A stretch of DNA of 37,342 nucleotides, taken from Luteitalea sp. GTDB lineage: Bacteria; Acidobacteriota; Vicinamibacteria; Vicinamibacterales; Vicinamibacteraceae. The notes under the pieces were generated by a model. It made no database searches and was not told where the DNA came from. It was given only the letters and a program-made list of their open reading frames with translations. Position numbers and translations under genes: made by a program. The DNA is taken from NCBI GenBank assembly GCA_009377495.1, contig WHTZ01000062.1, positions 1 through 37,342 on the forward strand, read 5' to 3'. Shown here piece by piece: positions 23,901 to 32,170 of the stretch (positions are counted from its first letter, which is position 1; each line of letters starts with the position of its first letter).

Positions 23901-25118
23901 TCACGCTGCTGACCCTGAGTCTGCATTCCCCTCCCTCGGTCCTGGCCCCTCACGCTGAGCGGCGTACGGCAGCGCGATCAGAACGAGAAAGAGCATCAGG
24001 AACTCGGAGTCGCCGAAGTTGTACTCGAACATGCCAGCCGTCAGCATGCTAATGACGGCCGCGATCCCAGCGGCTGCCAGGGCAGGTGAGCGGCCCGCGC
24101 GAAAGCGGCCATACAGATCGCGGAGGAGGGCCGCGATGAACCAGAGCCACACCGCGAGGGCGGGCAACCCGCGCTCGGCGGCAATCTGCATGGGCACGTT
24201 GTGAAGGTGGAGGTTGAGCGGCTCCACGGCCTCCGGCAGACGATACTGCTCGTAGACACGCTTGATGTTGTCCGGTCCCACGCCAAGGAGAGGATGATCC
24301 CGCACGATGTGCACCCCCGAGCGCAGCATCGCCACCCGATCGCGCTTCGTCGGGTCGTTGCCATCGAACATCGAGTACATACGCGCCGTGACGCCGCTCG
24401 GCGCGACCAGGATGACCGCCGTGGCGGCAAGGGGAAGCAGCGCCAAGAGCCGTCGGTCCTTCAAGATGAGTAGGACCCCGATGGCGGCTGATATCCCAAC
24501 CCACGCGCTGCGTGTGAAGGTGAGCGACAGCGCGACCAGCACCGCCGGCAACACGAGCGCCGGCCACGTGCGGTCGCGCTTCTCGTACAACAGTCGCGCG
24601 GCGACAGCGCCGGCCACCAGCATCAGCAGGCCGGAGTAGGTCATGTAGTGCGTGAGCGAGCCCACCGGCCGGTTATCCAGCGTGTCGTATTGGAGGATCC
24701 CATACTGGACGATGCCGATAATTGCGCTCAGCGCACCGATGGTGATGATGACGTTCGTCAGCAAGTGTGCGCGCTCGCCCCGCGCCACACGATAGACGAG
24801 CGGGAGGATGAAGAACAGCACGAGCTGCTTGCAGTCGACGATGGTCTCGGCAGGATTGGGCGCGGCGAGCGCGGAGACGAGCGTGAGGCCGCCGTAGGCA
24901 GCCAGCGGCCAAAACACCCGTGGCACTTCGATCCGCTCGTGCCGGATGCCGACCAGCACCAACCAGCAGAGCACCGTAGCCGCCAGGAGGATGTACGCGC
25001 CAGCCACGAAAAGCTGGAGCGCCGCGACGAACAAGAGTGCGCTACCGAGTGCCAGCGCTTCCAGCTTGTCGCCGCGGCTGCCGCGAAACCTCGGTGCCGT
25101 GAGCGTAGTCGTCGTCAT
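23901..25118 (-). CDS. O-antigen ligase family protein (WaaL/Wzy_C type)
   Basis: A 405-residue polytopic membrane protein with about 11-12 helices. The N-terminal half has several hydrophobic helices, SLTFTRSAWVGISAAIGVLLIL matches the conserved Arg-containing segment of the family, and a large periplasmic loop holds SGVHIVRDHPLLGVGPDNIKRVYEQYR and LHNVPMQIAAERGLPAL, the catalytic-loop motif with its conserved His. Such enzymes move undecaprenyl-linked O-antigen to lipid A core; Wzy polymerases share the fold. Its position between a heptosyltransferase (ATGA overlap) and hldA supports an LPS role. The longer frame from 25307 is antisense to nothing useful and overlaps the upstream gene, so ATG 25118 is used. 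Confidence 0.88.
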   Translation of the reverse strand: MTTTTLTAPRFRGSRGDKLEALALGSALLFVAALQLFVAGAYILLAATVLCWLVLVGIRHERIEVPRVFWPLAAYGGLTLVSALAAPNPAETIVDCKQLVLFFILPLVYRVARGERAHLLTNVIITIGALSAIIGIVQYGILQYDTLDNRPVGSLTHYMTYSGLLMLVAGAVAARLLYEKRDRTWPALVLPAVLVALSLTFTRSAWVGISAAIGVLLILKDRRLLALLPLAATAVILVAPSGVTARMYSMFDGNDPTKRDRVAMLRSGVHIVRDHPLLGVGPDNIKRVYEQYRLPEAVEPLNLHLHNVPMQIAAERGLPALAVWLWFIAALLRDLYGRFRAGRSPALAAAGIAAVISMLTAGMFEYNFGDSEFLMLFLVLIALPYAAQREGPGPREGNADSGSAA

Positions 25119-26227
25119 CGGTCTGGTCTCGTCGCACGGGACGCCTTGGTGCGTGCGAGCACACGCTCCGCCGCCTCGACGACACGCATCGCTGGGATGC
25201 GCATCAAGCACCGGAAGTCGCCCGGCGCGCACGTGCGCTGCGCACACGGGCGGCAGGGAAGGCCCTCGATCTCGACCGCTTCGGTGACGAACGCCGGATC
25301 CCGCCAAGGCGCGGAGCGCGCGGGGAGCGTTGGCCCATAGAGCGCGACGATGGGCACCGGTGTCGCCGCCGCGACGTGCAGCGGACCACTGTCACCCCCG
25401 ATGAACAACGCGGCGCGCCCGATCAGACTCCTCAACTCCGCGAGCGTCGAGCCGCCGCACGTGAGGATGGTACCGCGTCGCGCCACCGCGAGGCGCGACG
25501 CGCGCGCGAGCACCTCCTCAGCGGCTTCTGCTTCGGACGGCCCCGACGTCAGGATGATACGACGTTCCGCGTCCGAAGACGAGAGGTGCGCGGCCAGCTC
25601 GGCGAACGCGTCCAGCGGCCAACGACGAAAGGGGTTGCCTGCGCTGACGTGTACGACAATCGGGGCTGGCATCGATGGCACGTCCTGCTGGTCGAGCCAG
25701 GTCGTGATCTGGGCCGAGGCTTCCAGATCCTCCGGCATCTCCACGGGGTCGCGTGCCGGGTCTGGCGCTCCAAGGTTCGGGAGCAGCGGTCCCAAGACGT
25801 CCCACTGATTCTCCACGGAGTGCCGAGGGCGCAGCGCGCGCGGTCGCGCGACCACGTCGGTGTAGATCCAGGAACGGCCTGCGACCGCGTAGCCGATGCG
25901 TCGTGGTGCGCGGCTCGCTAGGGTGAGCAAGCCTGCTCGCGGTCCGCCGTGGAAGTCGACGACGACGTCGAAGCAACGGCGGCTCAGCTCGACACCGAGC
26001 TGCCAGTCGGTACGGAGCCGGTCGATGCCGCGCGGCGCCGGTCGCACCAGCACATCATCGAGATGCGGGTTGTGCGCCACTACCGCCGAGGCTGCCGGCT
26101 CGACGAGATAGGTGAGGCGCGCGTCAGGGAACGCCCGCCGGACTGCACGAATAGCGGGCGTCGTGAAGACAACGTCACCGACGACGCGTAGGCGGATGAA
26201 GAGGATGTTCACCGAGCCACCCGGCAC
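25115..26227 (-). CDS. ADP-heptose:LPS heptosyltransferase family protein (GT9)
   Basis: A 370-residue GT-B glycosyltransferase transferring heptose to the LPS inner core. NILFIRLRVVGDVVFTTPAIRAVRRAFPDARLTYLVEP is the N-terminal signature of the family; IGGDSGPLHVAAATPVPIVALYGPTLP is the ADP-heptose binding motif in the C-terminal domain. The Cys-rich LPCRPCAQRTCAPGDFRCLMRI is typical of the end of WaaC/WaaF/WaaQ-type proteins. Which heptose is added cannot be told. A GTG at 26212 (VNILFIR) is a possible later start. It heads the minus-strand operon and overlaps the ligase by 4 bases. Confidence 0.92.
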   Translation of the reverse strand: MPGGSVNILFIRLRVVGDVVFTTPAIRAVRRAFPDARLTYLVEPAASAVVAHNPHLDDVLVRPAPRGIDRLRTDWQLGVELSRRCFDVVVDFHGGPRAGLLTLASRAPRRIGYAVAGRSWIYTDVVARPRALRPRHSVENQWDVLGPLLPNLGAPDPARDPVEMPEDLEASAQITTWLDQQDVPSMPAPIVVHVSAGNPFRRWPLDAFAELAAHLSSSDAERRIILTSGPSEAEAAEEVLARASRLAVARRGTILTCGGSTLAELRSLIGRAALFIGGDSGPLHVAAATPVPIVALYGPTLPARSAPWRDPAFVTEAVEIEGLPCRPCAQRTCAPGDFRCLMRIPAMRVVEAAERVLARTKASRATRPDR

Positions 26228-26235
26228 TATATCAG

Positions 26236-26270
26236 TGAAAAAGGGGGAACGGGCGCTTTACCCCTTTTTC
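26236..26270. repeat. Hairpin GAAAAAGGGG...CCCCTTTTTC in a divergent gap
   Basis: A 10-bp perfect stem (26237-26246 with 26261-26270) around a 14-base loop, in the 74-bp gap between the divergent heptosyltransferase and TPR genes. It belongs to the family at 2683, 6127 and 21041. Confidence 0.75.
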
Positions 26271-26301
26271 TCGGGTCACCGGCTGTGAAAAAATCAGGAC
26301 T

Positions 26302-28269
26302 ATGTCTTCCGTGCCGCTGGTGCTTCTCCTGGGCACGTTGCCGCTGAGCGCGCAGACCGCACAGACGCCGGCTCAGCCGAGCGGTCAATCGGCGGATGCG
26401 CGGCTGTCCGACGGCGACGGGTACTATGAGTTCCTGCGAGCCCGACGCCTCGAGGATCAAGGCGACCTCGATGGCGCGGCTGCCGCGCTTCAGCGTGCCG
26501 CCGCTCGCGATCCTGCTTCTGCGGAGATTCATGCAGAGCTCGCGGCCCTGCACGCCCGACAGAATCAGGTAGACGAGGCCATTGCGGCGGCTCAGCAGGC
26601 ATTGGCCATTGATCCCAACAACAGCGAGGCTCATTGGGTGCTTGGCGTCGTTCATGCGGCCCTCGTCCGAGCCACGCAGGAGGGTGGGCAGGCCGAGGCC
26701 AAGGAGGCGGCCAGCCGAGCGGTCACGCATCTCGAGAAAGCCCTGCCAGGTCGTACATGGGACATCGGCGCCACATTGACGCTCGGTCGACTCTATCTCG
26801 ACACCGGCGAGCACAAGAAGGCGATCAGCGTGTTAACGAAGGTGATCGATCGCGAGGCCGGTCTGTCCGAAGCTGTGCTGCTGCTCGCGCAGGCGCACCG
26901 GGCAGCGGGCGATTCGGCACGCGCTGTCAGCGTGCTCGACTCGGTGGTGCGAGGGGATCCGCAGTACTTTCGAGCGCAGATCGCCAAGGGAGAGCTGCTC
27001 GAGGAGCGTGGCGACTGGGCAGGTGCGGCCGCGGCGTATGGCCGTGCCCTCGAAGACAACCCGGCCGCGGACGAAGTGCGTGTACGTCGGGCAGGGGCGC
27101 TGTTGAGCGCGAAGCGCCCCGAGGAGGCACGGACGCTCTTGGAGCAAGCGACCAAGGACGACCCTGAGAACAGTCGGGTCTTGTACTTACTGTCGGAAGC
27201 GCAGCGTGAGTCAGGAGACCTGGCGGCAGCCGAGAGCACCGCCCGCCACCTCGTCGAGACGGCGCCGAAAGATGCGCGGGGCGCGTATGCGCTGGCGCAA
27301 GTGCTCGAGGAGCGCCGCGACTATCAAGGCGTGATCGACGTGCTCGCGCCGTTTGCCGATGCGGAGCCGACCTCTCCCCAGCCGCCGCCTCAGGTCGAGA
27401 TCGGCCTGCTACTCCGGCTGGCCCTTGCCAAGCAGCAGACCGGACATGTCGATGAGGCCATCGCCCTGTTCGAGCGTGCGAAGGGCGAGGGACCCTCGAA
27501 CCCCCTGTTCGACGTGTACATCGCGCAGGCGCATTTGGTGGACGAGCAGTACGACCGCGCGCTCGCGACCGCGCGCGCCGCCCGCGAGCGATGGCCAGAC
27601 GACGTGCGTCTGGTCCGTCTCGAGGCAGAGGCGCTCCGAGGCAAGGGCGACGTCGAGCCGGCCGTGGCGTTGCTCGAGGAACAGGTGCGCCAGGCGCCTG
27701 ACGATGTCTGGCACGTCGTGGCGCTTGGCTCGTTGCTGGCGCAGGCCGAGCAGTTCGATCGTGCCGTGACGGTCGTGACCGACGCGCGAAGCCGGTCTCC
27801 ACGCGAGGTCACACTGGCGTACCAGCTCGGTGCCATTTACGAGCAGGCGGGCCGTTACGAGGACGCGGAACGTGCGTTCCGGGACGCGCTCACGATCGAT
27901 CCGCGCCATGCGCCGACGCTCAACGACCTCGGCTACATGTTCGCCGACCGCGGCGTTCGCCTCGGCGAGTCCGTCGAGCTGTTGCAGCAGGCCGTGGAGA
28001 TCGACCCGTACAACGGGTCGTATCTCGATAGTCTTGGTTGGGCGTACTTCAAGCAGCGCAAGTTCGACCTTGCGCGCGAGCACTTGCAGAAGGCCGCAGC
28101 GCAGCTCACCACAAACTCGGTCGTGCAGGATCATCTGGGTGATCTCCTCAACGCGCTCAACGATCGCAAGGCGGCGATTCAGGCGTGGGAGCGTGCGCTC
28201 GCAGGTGATGGTGCGTCGATCGAGCCATCCACCATCAAGGCCAAGATCCACCGAGCGCGGCAAGAATGA
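26302..28269 (+). CDS. Exported tetratricopeptide-repeat protein
   Basis: A 655-residue protein with a short N-terminal hydrophobic signal (VPLVLLLGTLPLSAQTAQ) followed by roughly 14 TPR units from residue 40 to the end; clear units include DLDGAAAALQRAAARDPASAEIHAE, QVDEAIAAAQQALAIDPNNSEAHW, RYEDAERAFRDALTIDPRHAPTLNDLGYMFADRG and RKFDLAREHLQKAAAQL. It is probably periplasmic or at the outer membrane as a scaffold. A TPR protein directly upstream of lolB-ispE-prs is also the arrangement I recall in Pseudomonas (PA4667 region), so a link with envelope lipoprotein traffic is plausible but unproven. The stop overlaps the lolB-like start (ATGA). Confidence 0.9.
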   Translation: MSSVPLVLLLGTLPLSAQTAQTPAQPSGQSADARLSDGDGYYEFLRARRLEDQGDLDGAAAALQRAAARDPASAEIHAELAALHARQNQVDEAIAAAQQALAIDPNNSEAHWVLGVVHAALVRATQEGGQAEAKEAASRAVTHLEKALPGRTWDIGATLTLGRLYLDTGEHKKAISVLTKVIDREAGLSEAVLLLAQAHRAAGDSARAVSVLDSVVRGDPQYFRAQIAKGELLEERGDWAGAAAAYGRALEDNPAADEVRVRRAGALLSAKRPEEARTLLEQATKDDPENSRVLYLLSEAQRESGDLAAAESTARHLVETAPKDARGAYALAQVLEERRDYQGVIDVLAPFADAEPTSPQPPPQVEIGLLLRLALAKQQTGHVDEAIALFERAKGEGPSNPLFDVYIAQAHLVDEQYDRALATARAARERWPDDVRLVRLEAEALRGKGDVEPAVALLEEQVRQAPDDVWHVVALGSLLAQAEQFDRAVTVVTDARSRSPREVTLAYQLGAIYEQAGRYEDAERAFRDALTIDPRHAPTLNDLGYMFADRGVRLGESVELLQQAVEIDPYNGSYLDSLGWAYFKQRKFDLAREHLQKAAAQLTTNSVVQDHLGDLLNALNDRKAAIQAWERALAGDGASIEPSTIKAKIHRARQE

Positions 28270-29150
28270 AGGGGCCGGCACGGCGCGTTCGGCGAACGCG
28301 CCCTACCATGGTAGAAGGTAGGGACGCCTCGCCGAGGCGTCCGCTCACTCCGGCCCACCTCGCTTTGGTGGTGTGCTTGGGAGCACTCGCCACGGCCTGT
28401 GGCGCGCGGCGACTCGTGCTACCGACGGATCCCGGGACACCGCTGGCCGCCGCGGCCACCGTCTACGAGCGCGCCACGGCGGCTTGCCGCGGCATCCGTG
28501 TGATGACCGCGGAGGTTGGGCTCTCGGGACGCATCGACGGACGACGCGTGCGTGGTCGGCTGCAGGTGGGCTTGGCCGAGGGCGGCCGCGCGCGACTCGA
28601 GGGGGTGGCACCGTTCGGAGCGCCAGCCTTCATCCTGGCGGCGGAGCCCGAGCGGGCCACGTTGTTGCTTCCTCGCGACGATCACTACGTGGAGGAGCGC
28701 TCGGTGGCGCGCCTCGTCGAGGCGCTGACCGGGCTGGCGCTCGAGGCCGACGATCTTCGTGCGATTCTGACCGGGTGTGTCTCGCCGGCACGCCGCGTGA
28801 GCACAGGGCGGGAGCACGGACGCGACTGGTTCTCACTCACACTGGACGATGGCGCGGTGCTGTATGGCCGTGACGCGCGGGCGACACCCCGGGTCGTTGC
28901 CGGTCGACTCGAGACCATTGACGTCGAATACCCGGACATGACGGGACGAGTGCCACGCACGGTCCGCGTCATCGCGGATGGAACAACCGGCGCGCACGCG
29001 GAGCTCGCCCTGAGCGTCTCACAGGTCGAGATCAACCAGGAGCTGCCAGAAGAGGCGTTTCGCGTGGAGATACCTAGCCGTGCCACACCCATCACGGTCG
29101 AGGAGTTACGCCGCGCCGGTCCGCTGGGGGCCACAGATGGACACAGATAG
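28266..29150 (+). CDS. lolB: LolB-like outer membrane lipoprotein
   Basis: A 294-residue lipoprotein precursor: HLALVVCLGALATAC gives a hydrophobic core and a lipobox ending in Cys at about residue 45. The mature part alternates strands: GLSGRIDGRRVRGRLQVGLAEGGRARLEGVAPFGAPAFILAAE resembles the half-barrel of LolB and related DUF4292 proteins, which accept lipoproteins from LolA. The symbol rests mainly on the order TPR-lolB-ispE-prs. ATG 28266 is coupled to the TPR stop, but the first ~23 codons are made of palindromic repeats; ATG 28308 (MVEGRDASPRR) would also give a usable signal peptide. It overlaps ispE by 14 bases. Confidence 0.72.
   Translation: MKGPARRVRRTRPTMVEGRDASPRRPLTPAHLALVVCLGALATACGARRLVLPTDPGTPLAAAATVYERATAACRGIRVMTAEVGLSGRIDGRRVRGRLQVGLAEGGRARLEGVAPFGAPAFILAAEPERATLLLPRDDHYVEERSVARLVEALTGLALEADDLRAILTGCVSPARRVSTGREHGRDWFSLTLDDGAVLYGRDARATPRVVAGRLETIDVEYPDMTGRVPRTVRVIADGTTGAHAELALSVSQVEINQELPEEAFRVEIPSRATPITVEELRRAGPLGATDGHR
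28282..28342. repeat. Cluster of three palindromes at the lolB 5' end
   Basis: GGCGCGTTCGGCGAACGCGCC lacks 21 bases of symmetry only at its centre base, followed at once by the perfect palindrome CTACCATGGTAG and by GGACGCCTCGCCGAGGCGTCC at 28322-28342. Palindromes of these sequences are, from memory, dispersed in several high-GC environmental genomes. They are translated as the N-terminus of the lolB-like gene. Confidence 0.8.
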
Positions 29151-30129
29151 TGCTCCTTCGCTGATCGCCCGGGCGCATGCCAAAATCAACCTCGATCTCC
29201 GAGTCCACCGACATCGAGCGGACGGCTATCACGAGTTGAGCACCGTGTTTCAGTCGCTCGCCTTGAACGATGAGATCATCGTATGCGCGAGCCAGGGAAA
29301 ATTCACGCTGGCATGCGACGTGCCCGACATTCCAGCGGATGCCACGAATCTGGTGTGGCGCGCGGCGGTGCGGCTTGCTGCCGCTCTTGATCGGTCGCTC
29401 GACGGTCTGGCGATCACGCTCCGCAAGCGCGTGCCCGCCGAGGCCGGTCTCGGTGGTGGCAGTGCCGATGCGGCGGCGACACTGCGACTGCTGGCCGCGC
29501 GTTGGAATCTGGAGCCGGACGCACCCGTGTTGACACGTGTGGCTGGCGAGCTTGGGGCGGATGTGCCGTTCTTTCTCGTAGGCGGCACGGCGCTTGGAAC
29601 CGGCCGAGGCGATTGCATCCAGCCGCTTGTGGACTTACCTCAGCACCAGGTGCTGGTGGTGCTGCCGCCGTTTCGGGTTTCGACCCGCGAGGCCTATGTC
29701 TGGTTCGACGGGGCGCAGCCCCACGGCCGTGTGCGTCGCGTCGTTCAAGCGCGGGACGAGGCCCCCGACTGGCGCGACGTGGCTTCGTCGACCGCCACCA
29801 CGCTCGCGTGGCAAACGCTCTTACCGCAGGTACGCAGCGATCTCGAGCCTGTCGTTACGGCGCGGCATCCGGAGATCGGGACGGCCGTCGGCGCCTTACG
29901 CGCCGCAGGCGCAGGTGTCGCCATCATGTCCGGGAGCGGCTCGGCGGTCGTGGGTCTGTTCCGAACAAAGGCCGACGTGGAGCACGCCGTGCGTGCCGTT
30001 GAGACGATCATCGACCGTGATGGCTGGCGGCTCCTGCAGACGCGCACAATCGATCGGGAGACCTACAGACGCAGTCTGAGCCCCAGGCCCGTCTCACTCG
30101 AGCGCGGCCCCCTAGCGGGGCTCCCCTAG
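29137..30129 (+). CDS. ispE: 4-diphosphocytidyl-2-C-methyl-D-erythritol kinase
   Basis: A 330-residue GHMP kinase of the MEP isoprenoid pathway. ARAHAKINLDLRVHRHRADGYHEL has the catalytic Lys region, KRVPAEAGLGGGSADAAATLRLL (about residues 100-122) is the ATP-binding glycine loop with the catalytic Asp, and AGVAIMSGSGSAVVGLF is the third GHMP motif. ATG 29137 overlaps the lolB end. The family normally ends near ETYRRSLSP; the last ~15 residues (VSLERGPLAGLP) are encoded by a CCCCTAGCGGGG repeat that has replaced or extended the native 3' end. Confidence 0.94.
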   Translation: MDTDSAPSLIARAHAKINLDLRVHRHRADGYHELSTVFQSLALNDEIIVCASQGKFTLACDVPDIPADATNLVWRAAVRLAAALDRSLDGLAITLRKRVPAEAGLGGGSADAAATLRLLAARWNLEPDAPVLTRVAGELGADVPFFLVGGTALGTGRGDCIQPLVDLPQHQVLVVLPPFRVSTREAYVWFDGAQPHGRVRRVVQARDEAPDWRDVASSTATTLAWQTLLPQVRSDLEPVVTARHPEIGTAVGALRAAGAGVAIMSGSGSAVVGLFRTKADVEHAVRAVETIIDRDGWRLLQTRTIDRETYRRSLSPRPVSLERGPLAGLP

Positions 30130-30145
30130 CGGAACCCCCTAGCCG
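30107..30145 (+). repeat. CCCCTAGCGG repeat at the ispE 3' end
   Basis: Three imperfect copies of CCCCTAGC(GG), at 30109, 30123 and 30136, follow one another with 13-14-base spacing. The first provides codons of the ispE tail and the second contains its stop. Confidence 0.65.
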
Positions 30146-30171
30146 GAGCTGCGCCGCTCGATAACCAGGAC

Positions 30172-30200
30172 TTGCCAGTAAGTCGTCGTTCCGTTACGAT
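30172..30200 (+). promoter_or_regulatory. Sigma-70-type promoter upstream of tRNA-Gln and prs
   Basis: TTGCCA (30172-30177) and TACGAT (30195-30200) are separated by exactly 17 bases. Transcription would start near 30207, about 100 bases before the tRNA, and may continue into prs. Confidence 0.55.
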
Positions 30201-30304
30201 AAGCGTTTGCCGCTGGCCCGGCGACCGCCCGCCTAGGGGCCTGGGTTCGCTCGCGCTGAGGGCCTGCTGCTGTGCGCGTGTGGTTGCCCGGCGCGTGCGA
30301 GTGG

Positions 30305-30379
30305 TGGGGCGTCGCCAAGTGGTAAGGCACGGGACTTTGAATCCCGCATTCGAAGGTTCGAATCCTTCCGCCCCAGCCA
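30305..30379 (+). tRNA. tRNA-Gln (anticodon TTG), CCA encoded
   Basis: The 75 bases fold as a cloverleaf: acceptor TGGGGCG pairs with CGCCCCA, D arm with GGTAAGG, anticodon stem CGGGA/TCCCG around CTTTGAA (anticodon TTG at positions 34-36), T arm GAAGG-TTCGAAT-CCTTC, then discriminator G and CCA. It reads like the E. coli glutamine tRNA over most positions. It lies between ispE and prs, the place I recall for tRNA-Gln in pseudomonads. Confidence 0.96.
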
Positions 30380-30388
30380 GGATCTGAC

Positions 30389-30451
30389 GTCACGAAGTGT
30401 CGCCGAGACCGACGCGCCGGATCGACAGCCGCGGACGCGACGCTTCGTGAC
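30389..30451 (+). promoter_or_regulatory. Long-range inverted repeat in the prs leader
   Basis: GTCACGAAGTGTCGC (30389-30403) pairs with GCGACGCTTCGTGAC (30437-30451), 15 bp with a single G-U pair, enclosing 33 bases. It lies between the tRNA end and the prs start and could be a transcript-processing hairpin after the tRNA or a leader structure. Confidence 0.5.
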
Positions 30452-30489
30452 TGGTGCCGAGGCTCCGGCGGGTGCGTCGAGCGACGATC

Positions 30490-31437
30490 ATGGGACGGAC
30501 GGACTTGAAGCTGTTTTCTGGCACCGCCCATCCGCAACTGGCGCAGGACATCGCGGACGTGCTTTGCGTGCCGCTTGGTCAGTCACGATTGGAGCGGTTT
30601 CCCGACAGCGAGGTGGCGTTCCAGATCGACGAGAACATCCGCGGCACCGATGTCTTCGTCATTCAGCCGACGTGCCGTCCCGTCGATTCCAACATCATGG
30701 AGTTGTGCGTGATGATCGACGCGTTCCGGCGGTCGTCGGCGTCGCGCATTACGGCCGTCCTGCCGTACTACGGTTACGCGCGACAGGATCGCAAGGACAA
30801 GCCACGCGTGCCGATCTCGGCCAAGCTGGTCGCGAATTTGCTGAGCGCGGCGGGTGCCAGCCGCATCCTCACGATGGACCTGCACAAGGCGCAGATCCAA
30901 GGGTTCTTCGATATCCCGGTTGACCATTTGTTTGCCGCGCCCGTGATCGTCGACTATCTGGCGCGACAGGAGTACGGCAACCTGACCATCGTCTCACCAG
31001 ATGCCGGCGGCGCCGAGCGGGCGCGCGCCTACGCGAAGCGCCTGGGCGGTGAGCTGGCGATCATCGACAAGCGGCGTAGCACGGCCACGGGCGCCGCGGA
31101 AGTGATGCACGTCATTGGCGATGTCGAAGACCGGACGTGCGTCATCACAGACGACATCATCGATACGGCTGGGACGATGCAACGGGCGGCGCAAGCGCTC
31201 AAGGACAACGGGGCCCACCGTGTGATTGGGTGCTCCGTACACGCCGTGTTGTCGGGGCCGGCGCTCGAGCGCGTCGACAGCGCGCCCCTCGAGCAGCTGA
31301 TCGTGACCGACACGATACCGCTCGACGGGGACGCGGCGCGCGCGTCGCAGATCCGGGTGCTGTCGGTCGCGCGACTGCTTGGCCAGGCGATTCGGAGCAT
31401 TCACGAGGAAACGTCGGTTTCTTCGCTGTTCGTGTAG
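30490..31437 (+). CDS. prs: Ribose-phosphate pyrophosphokinase
   Basis: A 315-residue enzyme making PRPP from ribose-5-phosphate and ATP, feeding purine, pyrimidine, His, Trp and NAD synthesis. LKLFSGTAHPQLAQDIADVLCVPLGQSRLERFPDSEVAFQIDENIRG, YYGYARQDRKDKPRVPISAKLVANLL, TMDLHKAQIQGFFDIPVDHLFA and the PRPP-loop CVITDDIIDTAGTM are all canonical. ATG 30490 gives the usual length; the frame from 30454 extends into the leader inverted repeat and is rejected. The stop is followed by a GCCCGACCT palindrome and then rplY. Confidence 0.97.
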   Translation: MGRTDLKLFSGTAHPQLAQDIADVLCVPLGQSRLERFPDSEVAFQIDENIRGTDVFVIQPTCRPVDSNIMELCVMIDAFRRSSASRITAVLPYYGYARQDRKDKPRVPISAKLVANLLSAAGASRILTMDLHKAQIQGFFDIPVDHLFAAPVIVDYLARQEYGNLTIVSPDAGGAERARAYAKRLGGELAIIDKRRSTATGAAEVMHVIGDVEDRTCVITDDIIDTAGTMQRAAQALKDNGAHRVIGCSVHAVLSGPALERVDSAPLEQLIVTDTIPLDGDAARASQIRVLSVARLLGQAIRSIHEETSVSSLFV

Positions 31438-31457
31438 GCCCGACCTTCAGGTCGGGC
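31438..31457. repeat. Palindrome GCCCGACCT-TC-AGGTCGGGC
   Basis: A 9-bp perfect stem with a 2-base spacer, one base after the prs stop. Read on the other strand it gives PDLKVGPT, a peptide I recall as a hallmark of an abundant acidobacterial intergenic repeat. It may also attenuate prs-rplY read-through. Confidence 0.75.
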
Positions 31458-31489
31458 GACCCGTGTCCTGACAAGGATCGAGAGATACC

Positions 31490-32137
31490 ATGGAAGCAAT
31501 ACTCGAGGCGGCCAAGCGAGAAACGCGCGGCAAGAACGCGGCCCAGCGGATGCGTACGGCGGGCCAGGTGCCGGCGGTCGTGTACGGCGCGAAGTTGGAG
31601 AATGTCCCGGTCGCGGTCGACGCCACGACGCTCTCGCGCATTCTACATTCCGAGAGCGGCGTCAACACGCTCATAGACCTGAGCCTCGACGGGGCGTCTG
31701 CAAAGGTGCTCGTCAAGGATTTTCAACTCGATCCGGTGACGCGCAAGATCCTCCACGCGGACTTCTTTCGCGTCGCGATGGACAAGCGTCTGACGATTTC
31801 GGTGCCCGTCGTGCTGAAAGGCGACGCCAGGGGGGTCAAGCAACAAAGTGGCATGTTGGACTTCGTCACGCGTGAGATCGAGGTGGAGTGCTTTCCGGGT
31901 GACATCCCCGAGCACATCGAGATTGACGTCAGCGAGATGGTCATTGGAGATGGTGTGCGTGTCGGGGATTTACCACGGAATGACAAGTGGGACGCGGTGA
32001 GCGAGGCCGAGACGATGATCGTCCACGTCGTGCCGCCGCATGTTGAAAAGGCGCCGGAAGAAGAGGTGGCTGCCGAGCCGGCTGCAGCCGAGCCCGAGTT
32101 GATCAAGAAGGGCAAGCCAGAGAAGGAAGAGGAGTGA
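31490..32137 (+). CDS. rplY: 50S ribosomal protein L25 / general stress protein Ctc
   Basis: A 215-residue bL25 of the long (CTC) type that binds 5S rRNA. The N-terminal domain EAAKRETRGKNAAQRMRTAGQVPAVVYGAKLENVPVAVD is the 5S-binding part, KVLVKDFQLDPVTRKILHADFFRV is the family core, and the second domain (VPVVLKGDARGVKQQSGMLDFVTREIEVECFPGDIPEHIEIDVSEM) is present. The acidic tail EKAPEEEVAAEPAAAEPEL is low complexity. It lies between prs and pth. Confidence 0.96.
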   Translation: MEAILEAAKRETRGKNAAQRMRTAGQVPAVVYGAKLENVPVAVDATTLSRILHSESGVNTLIDLSLDGASAKVLVKDFQLDPVTRKILHADFFRVAMDKRLTISVPVVLKGDARGVKQQSGMLDFVTREIEVECFPGDIPEHIEIDVSEMVIGDGVRVGDLPRNDKWDAVSEAETMIVHVVPPHVEKAPEEEVAAEPAAAEPELIKKGKPEKEEE

Positions 32138-32170
32138 TCGGGCTCCACCGTCTGGAGTGCGGAGCCTGTC

